Assembly (NCBI RefSeq): GCF_014698045.1
Contig: NZ_JACJSE010000027.1
Coordinates: 22,775-86,774, forward strand
DNA length: 64,000 nt
Source: Aulosira sp. FACHB-615
GTDB lineage: Bacteria; Cyanobacteriota; Cyanobacteriia; Cyanobacteriales; Nostocaceae
Reading direction: 5' to 3'
In this document: in pieces, positions 27,362 to 35,702 of the stretch
How positions within the stretch are numbered: position 1 is the first letter of the stretch
Layout of the letters: each line of letters starts with the position of its first letter
Translations under genes and position numbers: made by a program
The notes under the pieces: model-generated
What the model was told of the DNA's origin: nothing
Databases searched by the model: none
The model's input: the letters and a program-made list of their open reading frames with translations, nothing else

Positions 27362-28240
27362 TCATAACTCCCACACAGCAGAAACTCCTAGTTTTTCTAC
27401 TAGTAAATATCTCAGCAAATGTTGGGTCACTATAACCAAACCCAAGCGAGATTGAGCCAATTCTGGTGAATTAATTTTTACATCGCCCCAAATGCGACAC
27501 TGACACCAAAATTTTTCCCAAGCCTGGCTCAACTTCCAAGCGGTTTTTTGCCAATGAATTGCATCACCAATCTCAGAACATACCAATTCGTCCACCACCT
27601 CCACTAACTGAGCCAGTAAATCCCTCTCTGTGGAGTGATGCAGCCAAAGTAGGTTGTCATGATTCAACCAAGGTATTGGTTGTTGAGATACTGGTTGCCA
27701 CAATGTTGTACTTGTATCTGGTAGAGGTTCCCGCAGTTTAATTAATTTCTCCCGATGACCCAGCAAGATTAATGAGCAACATCTTGAATAAGCGTGTTGA
27801 ATTGCAAATATATGGGACGGGTTGTAATTGTTAAATTTGGGAGTTGTGTTTTCTGTTCCCATCTTTTCTAGTTGTTCTCTACACCCCATAACCCAGTTTT
27901 GTAGCCAACTTGCCAAATATGTTGGTTTCAATTCAAAATAAATCCAACCAGGTGGAACAATTGTAACCATAAAAACGTCGCCACTGGTTGCCAATAATCT
28001 AGGGACAAGAGTATTAGCTATCTCCATAGCAGTGCAATTATGAGATTTTGCTAACTGCTGTGCCACTCCTGAGATATACAAGATTTTTTTATTATCTCTA
28101 TCTTTGTATAGATGATTTTTTTTAAATTCCTTAATTTGTATTTTTTCAGTCTTAGTAAAATCACTGAGTGTTTCCTGTGACAAACTATTTAATAACTGCT
28201 TAATTGATAGCTGATTGCTTGTTATTAACCAATAATCCAC
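27362..28240 (-). CDS. ArgRS-like protein: DALR domain without catalytic core
   Basis: A 292-residue protein whose C-terminus matches the DALR anticodon-binding domain of arginyl-tRNA synthetase (SRLGLVIVTQHLLRYLLVEKLG near the end). The N-terminal half (SGVAQQLAKSHNCTAMEIAN to PPGWIYFELKP) recalls the ArgRS N-terminal tRNA-recognition (Add1) domain. The class I Rossmann domain with HIGH and KMSK motifs is missing. It therefore cannot aminoacylate, but could bind tRNA or act in trans. Standalone proteins of this sort occur in cyanobacteria, with no function known to me. Confidence 0.72.
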   Translation of the reverse strand: MDYWLITSNQLSIKQLLNSLSQETLSDFTKTEKIQIKEFKKNHLYKDRDNKKILYISGVAQQLAKSHNCTAMEIANTLVPRLLATSGDVFMVTIVPPGWIYFELKPTYLASWLQNWVMGCREQLEKMGTENTTPKFNNYNPSHIFAIQHAYSRCCSLILLGHREKLIKLREPLPDTSTTLWQPVSQQPIPWLNHDNLLWLHHSTERDLLAQLVEVVDELVCSEIGDAIHWQKTAWKLSQAWEKFWCQCRIWGDVKINSPELAQSRLGLVIVTQHLLRYLLVEKLGVSAVWEL

Positions 28241-28371
28241 TTAATCTGATAAGAACAGCTTTTGATTATTTCCCCAACAGTGGGTTGTCATCTTCCTTGA
28301 GATATAAGTTTTATCTATATAAAGAAAAATGAGAAGACCATAAAATTTAATAAATATTCTATGAATAGTAA

Positions 28372-28411
28372 GTAAACTTTACTACCATCATTGTACAGTA
28401 AGAAGTATAAC
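28372..28411 (+). promoter_or_regulatory. NtcA-type promoter upstream of devH
   Basis: GTAAACTTTACTAC at 28372-28385 fits the NtcA consensus GTA-N8-TAC exactly. A -10-like TATAAC begins 20 nt later at 28406. This geometry matches class II NtcA-activated promoters. The putative start site would lie about 90 nt before the devH ATG. The assignment is from sequence only. Confidence 0.55.
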
Positions 28412-28512
28412 AAAAGAGTAGGCGCTAAATTGCTCTCTACTCTTTGGATGGCTGGCGCTGTTAGGCGTTAAGCCTACCCGTCAACACAAAGACACTCCTT
28501 GCACCTTGTTTT

Positions 28513-29271
28513 ATGACGTCTTTGTCTTCAGCCGAACGCTCTTTGTTACCTATGCAATCTCCATCCTCCTTTTCTGAGGCATCACGCCCCTTTTTGACTT
28601 GGCAACGTATTCTTGATTGGGCTCAAGAACACTATCGTTGCCGCACCTTTAGCAAAGATGAGCGCATTCCAGCTAGACCTGGTTTGCTGTATTTGGTGCA
28701 AAGAGGTGCGATCCGTATGGTAGGTACCGCTCAAGTGAGTGCTACTGCCAGTCAGTTAACATCTCGACGCATTAACAGAACTCCAGAAGAAGCTTTCTTG
28801 GGTTTTGTGGGAGCAGGACAACCATTTGAAATTGTGGCTCAGTCACCATTCACCCTCCAAGCATACGCCCATGTTGACCAAACTGCGGTGCTGTGGATGT
28901 ACTGGCATGATTTAGACAACTGGCCTCACTTCCGGCGCGAGGTTATGGATGCCTTTAGGTATCAGCATCAGCGTAAATTGCTGTGGTTGAGTGCCTTGGG
29001 TCAACGGCGCACAATTGACCGCCTCTTAGGATTCCTCACATTGTTAATTGAGGAATATGGCGAACCCGCAATGAGCGAAACTGATCCCGATGTGATTCGT
29101 GGCTATTGTTTGCCTTTTCCCCTTACTCATGCCCAAATTGGTAGTGCGATCGGCTCTACTCGTGTAACTGTGACCCGCTTAATGGGCAAATTGCGTCAAA
29201 GAGGTTTAATCCTCACTCAAGGAGATAATCTCATTTGCTTGCCAGCAGAGTCGATTAATAGAGCAAGCTAA
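28513..29271 (+). CDS. devH: Crp-family regulator DevH
   Basis: A 252-residue Crp/Fnr-family transcription factor. The N-terminal beta-barrel (about 50-150) lacks a standard cAMP-binding signature. The C-terminal HTH (LTHAQIGSAIGSTRVTVTRLM) is almost the same as the NtcA recognition helix, so a GTA-N8-TAC-like target is likely. Its length, and its place just before rbcR and ndhF, fit DevH of Anabaena PCC 7120, a regulator needed for heterocyst glycolipid formation and function. NtcA itself is about 223 residues and differs at the N-terminus. An internal ATG 13 codons in is a possible start. Confidence 0.75.
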   Translation: MTSLSSAERSLLPMQSPSSFSEASRPFLTWQRILDWAQEHYRCRTFSKDERIPARPGLLYLVQRGAIRMVGTAQVSATASQLTSRRINRTPEEAFLGFVGAGQPFEIVAQSPFTLQAYAHVDQTAVLWMYWHDLDNWPHFRREVMDAFRYQHQRKLLWLSALGQRRTIDRLLGFLTLLIEEYGEPAMSETDPDVIRGYCLPFPLTHAQIGSAIGSTRVTVTRLMGKLRQRGLILTQGDNLICLPAESINRAS

Positions 29272-29527
29272 GACGCTATCCAAGTTCCTGTAACGGCATC
29301 TATCAGAACTTGCTCCCGATCTGTCATCAGTAAGTTGGCGCAGCAACACCTCCTTACTGTTGTGTTTAACCAATCTGTTTGACCACCACAAACAGATTGT
29401 GCGTAATCGGGTATTTTCTGGATAAAACAGCCTGTGTGTGAATGTACAAGATATTCACTAGGGAAAAATCATAGTTCTTGGTAGAGAACTAACTTTTCGG
29501 ATTTTGTTTGCCTGCTAACAACAGGAA

Positions 29528-29683
29528 CTAGGTTGAATAATCAAGATAATGCTTGTTTAAGGCAAAAGTGTAGTAGATTCCAGTCATAAAGATCAGCCAA
29601 ATTTCAATCAAGTTTGGGTGGTCTGAAAACAACTCAAAATTAGAGTCGAAAGTATTGATTACCCAAGACTTTTTCAGTGCCAT
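29528..29683 (-). CDS. Doubtful small membrane protein
   Basis: A 51-residue frame from ATG 29683: a polar N-terminus (MALKKSWVINTFDSN) is followed by a single hydrophobic helix (LIEIWLIFMTGIYYTFAL) and a short polar tail. The helix and Trp/Tyr boundary residues look like a small thylakoid or cytoplasmic membrane peptide. No ribosome binding site is evident and I recognise no family. It could be a chance frame. Confidence 0.3.
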   Translation of the reverse strand: MALKKSWVINTFDSNFELFSDHPNLIEIWLIFMTGIYYTFALNKHYLDYST

Positions 29684-29774
29684 TGTCTGTCTTGTTGTTA
29701 TCAGTGGTGCAGTGAAAATACGGTTAATTAATTCACAGAATTGGAGCCTAACCCTAGGCTCCAATTGTCATTTT

Positions 29775-30046
29775 TGCCTGTAGGGTGAAAGGGTATAGGG
29801 GTGTATCTATTCACAACCTCTACACCCCATACCCTCACACTGACAGGTGTAGGTTTTTTACGTTATGTTCCAAAAATCTTGATTTAGGGTGTATGGGTGT
29901 AGGGGTGTGAGGGGGATAGAACTCTGATTAAATCGTGATTTTTAGAGTCGCTACTCATCACTTTGTTAAAAACCTACACTTGTGAGATACCCTCACACCC
30001 CTTTACCCAATCTCCACAAACAATCTTTGTGCGTAAGTAAGCCCTA
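29775..30046. repeat. Repeat block related to the TGCGTAAGTCCT element
   Basis: Contains GTAGGGTGAAAGGGTATAGGGG, CTACACCCCATACCCTCACA, GGGTGTATGGGTGTAGGGG, then ACACCCCTTTACCCAATCTCC and TTTGTGCGTAAGTAAGCCCT at the right end. These are the interior arms and right end of the 8149-8290 family, apparently as one nested or two adjacent copies with a diverged terminus. Confidence 0.6.
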
Positions 30047-30056
30047 TCAGTCTTGA

Positions 30057-31133
30057 TTAGCGCAGTCTGACAAACCCAGCTTTCGCAATTAATTCTTGAC
30101 CTTGATCTGTCAGCAATAAGTTGGCGTAAGCTTCACCTGCTTGCTGATCTGCTTGTCCATTTTGTTTGACGATGACAAATAAACGTCGGGTGATGGGATA
30201 ATCACCAGTTTGAAATGCTTCAGTATTCAGTTGATTACGCTGTTTTGGACATTTGTCTAGGGGGATATAAGGTTTTGTGTAAGGTTCAATAAATTTGTTT
30301 GGCTGTTTACCTAGGGGTAAGGCTTTGACGCTGCATTGTCCGACTACCTCTGGTGCGGAAGCATAGTAAATTGTACCAGGATTTTTGGCTACTTCTTTTA
30401 AGGCGTTAGTCGTAGTGTCGATAAATTGGACGTTGCTACCAAATTTTTCGCCACTTAGGACGTTTTCTTCAAAAAACTCAATGGTGCCACTATCTTCTGG
30501 ACGGCGAGAATATGGTGTTATGGGTAATTTTGGCCCGCCTAACTGTTCCCAATTATTAACTTTACCTGTGTAGATATCTTTTAGCTGGGTGAGGGTTAAG
30601 CCAGGAAGATTGAGATTTGGGTGAACTGCGATCGCAATTCCATCAATTGCTACAGGTATTTCTTTGAGTGCAAACCCTAATTTTTTTGCTTGTTCATTTT
30701 CTTCTGGCTTCACAGCGCGAGAAGATTGAGCAAATGCTAACTGATTACCTAGCAGCATCTTAATTCCAGTCCCAGAACCGGGTGCAGCTTCTATCGGCTC
30801 GGTGTAACGTAGTTGAAATTTGGGCCAGACAATGGACACGGCTGAATCTACCTGCTGGCGGATCGGAGCCCAAGTAGTGCTACCCCCATAACTAAATAAC
30901 CCCGTCGGGACATCCGGTATTTGCGAGAAGGTATCTGTACTTGGTGTTTCTACCCTTGTTCTTGTGAGATAACTGCCTTTGATGCCATAGCTGTGAGAAA
31001 ACCACCACAACAAACCACCTACTAGCCCCAAGGTGATTGCTAGTGTTAGAACCAAAACTTTAGTCTCGTTAGTTCTATGTTGTTGTGTCATAGTTGGTGG
31101 TGTAGTTTTCTTACCCTGAAAGTAATTTCTCAT
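30057..31133 (-). CDS. PstS-like substrate-binding protein, membrane-anchored
   Basis: A 358-residue protein. A single N-terminal membrane anchor (VLVLTLAITLGLVGGLLWWF) precedes a PstS-type periplasmic binding fold: SYGGSTTWAPIRQQV, EAAPGSGTGIKML, AFAQSSRAVKPEE, IPVAIDGIAIAVHPN, TLTQLKDIYTGKVNNWEQLGG and SGTIEFFEENVL. These are hallmarks of phosphate-binding PstS relatives. No pst permease genes are nearby; the upstream neighbour on the same strand is a Ser/Thr kinase. It may be a phosphate sensor or a high-affinity binding protein. A start 14 codons in (31091) is also possible. Confidence 0.85.
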   Translation of the reverse strand: MRNYFQGKKTTPPTMTQQHRTNETKVLVLTLAITLGLVGGLLWWFSHSYGIKGSYLTRTRVETPSTDTFSQIPDVPTGLFSYGGSTTWAPIRQQVDSAVSIVWPKFQLRYTEPIEAAPGSGTGIKMLLGNQLAFAQSSRAVKPEENEQAKKLGFALKEIPVAIDGIAIAVHPNLNLPGLTLTQLKDIYTGKVNNWEQLGGPKLPITPYSRRPEDSGTIEFFEENVLSGEKFGSNVQFIDTTTNALKEVAKNPGTIYYASAPEVVGQCSVKALPLGKQPNKFIEPYTKPYIPLDKCPKQRNQLNTEAFQTGDYPITRRLFVIVKQNGQADQQAGEAYANLLLTDQGQELIAKAGFVRLR

Positions 31134-31279
31134 TTTATGGGTAACGCTAGGTTAAAGTTTGATTAAACTCTAATTTCCTAGTTGCCATTTTATTGGTACG
31201 AAATATGCTACACAGTAAGGAGATGAGATTCCTGAAATTACTGGCAGTACAGTAAACATAGACTTTTACTGTATTTTAT

Positions 31280-32641
31280 TTAAAACATAATAGACAATAA
31301 TTTATATATAAGTTGAAATAGTGTGGTTACGGCAATAGCTATTAAACTGCCGGCAATTCCTAATATTACTATTTGTTGAATATCCATTCCTGCTTGCAAG
31401 GCAGGAACAAAAAGAACGATCGCAAAAGATATTACTGCCACAATTAATAAATTTGTGGTTTTAATCCAGCGTCGAGTTTGAGCAAAAATCATCCCACTCA
31501 AAATCACGATGGCAATAGTGAAAGCGATCATGGGTGATATCAGACTAGAGAGAGCGATCGCTATTAATGCACCTTCAAAACCGCTCACAGCAGCCCCTGA
31601 TAATAACTCTGTGGTCGAAAAAGTTGCAGGTGGCTGTATAAGGGGCGGTTGAGTTGGTGTATTTGTGAGTGTAGTTGGGGGGATGAACTGCGGAAACAGT
31701 TCTTTGAGTACTTCCTCGGCGGATTGAAAACGTTGACTGACAGCAGGCAACAGCATTTTATCTAAAACATTGGCTAGTCGGGGGTCAATATCCACATGCG
31801 ATCGCCAAGTCCACTGGTTAATTAGTGGGTCGAATAACTGGGTGGTTGGTTGACTGGTGAGTAAAGTCACAGCAGTTACAGCCAAGGCATATAAATCTGT
31901 ACAGGGAAATACTTGATTTCCTGTCATTTGTTCTGGGGGGGCAAATCCGGCGGAATAAATTCCCGTTGATGAGGCGACTGTCCCTGATGCCACATTTGTC
32001 ACTTGCTTGACTGCGCCAAAATCTAAGAGAAATAATTTCCCATCTTGGCGGCGCATAATATTCGATGGCTTGATATCTCGATGAATAATATTTTTATCAT
32101 GGACAAACTTGAGGATTTTGAGAATTTCCTGCAACATATATAAAATTTCTGCTTCCGAAAATTTCCCCTTTTGGGTTAATTCTTCCTCAAGATTCAGACC
32201 ATCAATATATTCTTGGACTAAGTAAAAAAACTGTTCTTCGTAATTGGGTTGAGTAAAACTAGGAACAGTAATTTGGAAAAAAGCGTAGAGTTCTGGAATT
32301 TGTTCGTGTTCTCGGCCAATTTCGGCTAAGACATCTGCTTCTCTTTCAAATAATTGTTGAGCGATTCGCAGTTGATTAGCACTAACATTTTCCGCCGGTT
32401 GGAACTGTTTGACTACACAGGCGCGAATTCCTGGAATGCGGCGATCGCGTGCGAGAAAGGCAGAGGCAAATCCTCCCCGACCCAGTAATTTGGTAGACAT
32501 ATATCTCCCATCAAGGATGAGTGGCATACCACAGGTAGCGCAATATTTTTGCTGCGCTGTTTTGAGGGTTGACACATCATCTAGGTCGGCAAAATAATTT
32601 TTTGGGCGGGGGCAGCGTGGACGAGTGCAGTAAGCTTCCAT
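31280..32641 (-). CDS. Membrane Ser/Thr protein kinase with N-terminal zinc ribbon
   Basis: A 453-residue Hanks-type kinase. A short zinc ribbon comes first (CTRPRCPRP, then CATCGM). The kinase domain (about 45-310) has the Gly loop LGRGGFASAF, the ATP-binding Lys in CVVKQF, HRDIKPSN, and DFGAVKQV with a threonine-rich activation segment, then FAPPEQM. A Pro/Thr linker leads to about four C-terminal membrane helices. All catalytic residues appear present. It lies upstream of the PstS-like gene on the same strand. Targets are unknown; the FHA-domain protein in this window is one candidate. Confidence 0.9.
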   Translation of the reverse strand: MEAYCTRPRCPRPKNYFADLDDVSTLKTAQQKYCATCGMPLILDGRYMSTKLLGRGGFASAFLARDRRIPGIRACVVKQFQPAENVSANQLRIAQQLFEREADVLAEIGREHEQIPELYAFFQITVPSFTQPNYEEQFFYLVQEYIDGLNLEEELTQKGKFSEAEILYMLQEILKILKFVHDKNIIHRDIKPSNIMRRQDGKLFLLDFGAVKQVTNVASGTVASSTGIYSAGFAPPEQMTGNQVFPCTDLYALAVTAVTLLTSQPTTQLFDPLINQWTWRSHVDIDPRLANVLDKMLLPAVSQRFQSAEEVLKELFPQFIPPTTLTNTPTQPPLIQPPATFSTTELLSGAAVSGFEGALIAIALSSLISPMIAFTIAIVILSGMIFAQTRRWIKTTNLLIVAVISFAIVLFVPALQAGMDIQQIVILGIAGSLIAIAVTTLFQLIYKLLSIMF

Positions 32642-32652
32642 GTTAGTTTTTA

Positions 32653-32717
32653 GTCAATAGTCCACAGTGAATAGTCAATAGCCTGTAGCCCTTAACTAAT
32701 GACTATTGACTATTGAC
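32653..32717. repeat. GTCAATAG/TGACTATTGAC short repeats
   Basis: Several copies of GTCAATAG in one orientation face TGACTATTGACTATTGAC in the other, between the kinase and rbcR. Related repeats occur near 100-150, 9945-9970 and 35478-35505. This is a typical Nostoc intergenic repeat; it can form a hairpin. Confidence 0.6.
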
Positions 32718-32722
32718 AAGTA

Positions 32723-33736
32723 TCAGCCCTCGTCAGAGGAACTGGGTGTTGCTACATCAAATGTATTTGCTACTAGCTTTTTTTGTGACAATTTTATCAG
32801 GTCTTGGTTCCATCCTGGAGTTGCAAACTGGGGTAATATTTCCTGGCTGAATGCTTCTGCGGCTTTGGATCTATACCGGTTGGGATTAAAAATCAGCCAG
32901 AGTGTGCGTTTAACAATCACGCCTTCGATGGGTGAGCAGTGCAGTACACCCATTTGTAACTCTTTGGCAATGGCGGATGTCGAGACGAAAGCCGCCCCCA
33001 ATCCTGACTGTACGGCATTTTTGATGGCTTCGATGGAATTGAGTTCCATTTCGATTTTGAAACGTCTGGTATCAATTTCGCAACGTGCTAGTACTTGATC
33101 GATGACTTTGCGAATAGTGGATTGAGAATCTAAAGCGATGAATTGTAATTTATATAAGTCGTCTTTTTGAATGGTTTCAAGTTTAGCAAAGGGATGAAAT
33201 ACTGGCAAAATCAGGGCTAACTCATCTTCAGCGTAAGGAATAATTTCCAAAGATTCGGCTAATTCACCAGGAATTTCCCCACCGATAATGGCTAAATCAA
33301 CTTGGCCGTTGGCGACACTCCAAGCAGTGCGGCGAGTTGAGTGGACGTGCAGTTGCACTGCCACATCGGCATATTTTTGGCGAAACATGCCAATCATCCG
33401 GGGTAATAAATAAGTCCCGGTGGTTTGAGATGCACCGACAATTAAAGTCCCACCTTGGAGATTTTGTAGATCCTCAATGGCGCGACAGGTTTCTTGGCAC
33501 AGACTGAGGATTTTTTCGCCGTAACTTAACAATAGATGTCCAGCTTCGGTTAATTGGGCGCGACGGCCGCCACGGTCAAATAAAGGGACATCTAGTTGCC
33601 GTTCCAGGTTCTGCACTTGCAAACTCACGGCAGGTTGGGAGACATACAAGCTATCAGCAGCACGCTTGAAGCTCCCTTCTTGTGCGATCGCTTTCAGGAT
33701 ACGTAACTGATCTAAAGTGAAAGGAAGGTCAGACAT
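32723..33736 (-). CDS. rbcR: LysR-family regulator RbcR
   Basis: A 337-residue LysR-type regulator. The N-terminal winged HTH is FTLDQLRILKAIAQEGSFKR, then YVSQPAVSLQVQNLERQL, very like RbcR/Ycf30. The effector domain starts near GGTLIVGASQTTGTYLLPRM. RbcR activates RuBisCO and carbon-concentrating genes. I chose the ATG at 33736 (MSDLPFTLDQ), the family's usual start; a TTG three codons upstream is unlikely. It is divergent from the NnrU gene, and ndhF follows in the same neighbourhood. Confidence 0.85.
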   Translation of the reverse strand: MSDLPFTLDQLRILKAIAQEGSFKRAADSLYVSQPAVSLQVQNLERQLDVPLFDRGGRRAQLTEAGHLLLSYGEKILSLCQETCRAIEDLQNLQGGTLIVGASQTTGTYLLPRMIGMFRQKYADVAVQLHVHSTRRTAWSVANGQVDLAIIGGEIPGELAESLEIIPYAEDELALILPVFHPFAKLETIQKDDLYKLQFIALDSQSTIRKVIDQVLARCEIDTRRFKIEMELNSIEAIKNAVQSGLGAAFVSTSAIAKELQMGVLHCSPIEGVIVKRTLWLIFNPNRYRSKAAEAFSQEILPQFATPGWNQDLIKLSQKKLVANTFDVATPSSSDEG

Positions 33737-33944
33737 AAGGTTCAACCCACAAACTTTGAAAGGAGCAGAGTTGGCAATACATCGGCTTTGATCACCAAAA
33801 AGTAAAAAATGATTTATTCCATCTTCAAATCGGAAGACTTGACTCGAAAAAAAACAGTACTACTGCATCTTCGCGCAAGTCCCCTGTTGAATACTTTGTG
33901 TTATTGGTTGTACTGTATTAACTTTTGTTTAAATAACTTCACCC

Positions 33945-34667
33945 ATGTCTACGATGCCTAATCCTTTGTTTACTCCCAGTCATTTTGTCATGTTGGGGTT
34001 ACAATTTGCTTTTGCGATCGCCCACAGTGGCGGGGCTGCGCTACGTCCATTGGCTGAGAAGCACATAGGAGCAAGGCTTTATCGCATTTTGTTTGCATTA
34101 GTTAGTTTACCGTTGGCTGTCATCTTAATTACTTACTTTTTTAACCATCGTTATGACGGCTGGCAACTTTGGCAGGTACAAGGAGTCCCAGGAATACAAG
34201 CTGTAGTTTGGGTGTTGTCAGCAATTTCGTTTTTATTTTTGTATCCTGCCACCTTCAATCTACTAGAAATTGCTGCTATTCAAAAGCCCCAAGTTCATTT
34301 GTATGAAACTGGGATTATCCGTATTACCCGTCATCCCCAGATGGTAGGACAAGTTATTTGGTGTTTCGCCCATACGCTGTGGTTAGGGACAAGCTTTACT
34401 TTAGTCACATCTTTGGGATTAGTCTTACATCACCTATTTGGAGTTTGGCATGGCGATCGCCGCTTATCCCAACGCTACGGCGAAGCTTTTGAACTTGTCA
34501 AACAAAGAACTTCCATCATCCCTTTCCAAGCTATTCTGGATGGTCGTCAGTCTCTGAAATGGCCAGAATTTATCCGCCCTGCTTATTTAGGAGTAGCAAT
34601 TTTTGTTGGTCTACTGTGGTGGTTACATCCACTGTTGATCGTAGCAACTAGTAAAATAGAATGGTGA
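33945..34667 (+). CDS. NnrU-family membrane protein
   Basis: A 240-residue integral membrane protein with about six helices. RITRHPQMVGQVIWCFAH is the conserved NnrU/Z-ISO motif, with possible heme- or metal-binding His residues (TRHPQ, and LHHLFGVWHGDRR). The family includes plant 15-cis-zeta-carotene isomerase and bacterial denitrification-associated NnrU. A carotenoid-isomerase role is possible in a phototroph but not shown here. It is divergent from rbcR. Confidence 0.83.
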   Translation: MSTMPNPLFTPSHFVMLGLQFAFAIAHSGGAALRPLAEKHIGARLYRILFALVSLPLAVILITYFFNHRYDGWQLWQVQGVPGIQAVVWVLSAISFLFLYPATFNLLEIAAIQKPQVHLYETGIIRITRHPQMVGQVIWCFAHTLWLGTSFTLVTSLGLVLHHLFGVWHGDRRLSQRYGEAFELVKQRTSIIPFQAILDGRQSLKWPEFIRPAYLGVAIFVGLLWWLHPLLIVATSKIEW

Positions 34668-35076
34668 TTTTTACTGATCCCAGCTATCAACAAAAAATCT
34701 GCGTAAATGCCAATTTCAGCTTATCAATTGCTGCCAAATCAATGTAGGATCAAATCAAATAGTTGTCAGTGGGGGGAAGCTTAACCAGTTTGATCTTCAT
34801 ATAGTGGTAAGTCGCTGGTCATAAGTCTTAGTTGAGATTTTCATGGCACAGTCTTCTCAACACCCTCGATGAAAGCGGCAATCAGGAGTTAAAAAAATCT
34901 AAAGGCCACCGTGAAAGTCGTGCTGGCTTTTTTATCAGAGTTAAAATCAAAGCGGCAGTAATTTTTTAATCATCTTAAATCCTGAATGCTAACTCATAGA
35001 TAGGTGCTGACTAAGTTGCCAATTCTTCCTGCTGATAGCTAGTTTGATATTAAAACCCTATAATTTTCGAGGCATC
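34668..35076. other. Spacer before the thioredoxin gene
   Basis: A 409-bp stretch with no gene that I can support. A weak hairpin with a T-run near 34902-34935 (GGCCACCGTGAAAGTCGTG, then CTGGCTTTTTT) may end the NnrU transcript. GAGG just before the ATG at 35077 is the thioredoxin ribosome binding site. Confidence 0.45.
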
Positions 35077-35463
35077 ATGGTGTTGTCGGTTAGTGAGCGG
35101 ACATTTACTCAAGAAGTTTTAGAATCTCCAGTACCTGTTTTAGTGAATTTTGAAGCACCTTGGTGCGGCCTATGCCGTATCATCCACCCTTTGTTATTGC
35201 AATTTAAATCTCAATGCGGGGAGCAAATTAAATTGGTGGGAGTGAATGCAGATGAAAACTTCAAACTATCCAATACTTATCGTCTCAAGTCACTACCTAC
35301 TTTACTTTTAGTAGAAAACGGCATTATCCGACATCGCCTAGAAGGTTTTCGTGGCAGAGACGATTTACGTCTGGCTCTAGAAGAAATCAAGCTCACTTAC
35401 ACCAACTGTTCTAAAACATACAACCACTCCCAAACAGCCGATTTAGAATGTCGGACTGCATAA
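35077..35463 (+). CDS. Variant thioredoxin (WCGLC)
   Basis: A 128-residue thioredoxin-fold protein. The active site is APWCGLC (WCGLC at 29-33) instead of WCGPC, and the buried Asp of standard thioredoxin (FxD in E. coli) is Asn24. The cis-Pro is at 74 (SLPTLLL). Both changes should shift redox potential or lower reductase activity. The C-terminal tail after residue 105 is extended and polar. A TTG 11 codons upstream is possible, but the ATG at 35077 has a good GAGG. It sits before ndhF. Confidence 0.85.
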   Translation: MVLSVSERTFTQEVLESPVPVLVNFEAPWCGLCRIIHPLLLQFKSQCGEQIKLVGVNADENFKLSNTYRLKSLPTLLLVENGIIRHRLEGFRGRDDLRLALEEIKLTYTNCSKTYNHSQTADLECRTA

Positions 35464-35702
35464 TATAGCGTGATTTGTCAATGGTCAATAGTTGATGATC
35501 ATTAGTGAAAGATGCTATTGACTTCAGCCAAATCTAAAACCATGCTTAATTACCCCGCCCAATTACCTTTGGGTGGGGTATTTTATCATCAGGGGTGTGT
35601 GTCACAATTATTAACAGTTCCGACCAGGACAGTTGCCTGCGGAAGACAGCCGCCGCAAAACTGTCCTAAGCTAGTCAAGAATTCTCAAATTATGCGTCAG
35701 TG

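Larger units (their letters stand above)
29272..30056. other. 785-bp spacer with repeats and one doubtful small frame
   Basis: Between devH and the PstS-like gene. The right part, 29775-30046, is a repeat block (annotated separately). The middle holds a 51-codon minus-strand frame listed separately with low confidence. AAACAGATTG and CAATCTGTTTG around 29370-29400 form a small hairpin that may end devH. Confidence 0.5.

Noticed and set aside
28513..29271. Crp-family gene considered as ntcA
   Set aside because: The recognition helix matches NtcA, but length, N-terminus and gene neighbourhood (rbcR, ndhF) fit DevH better.
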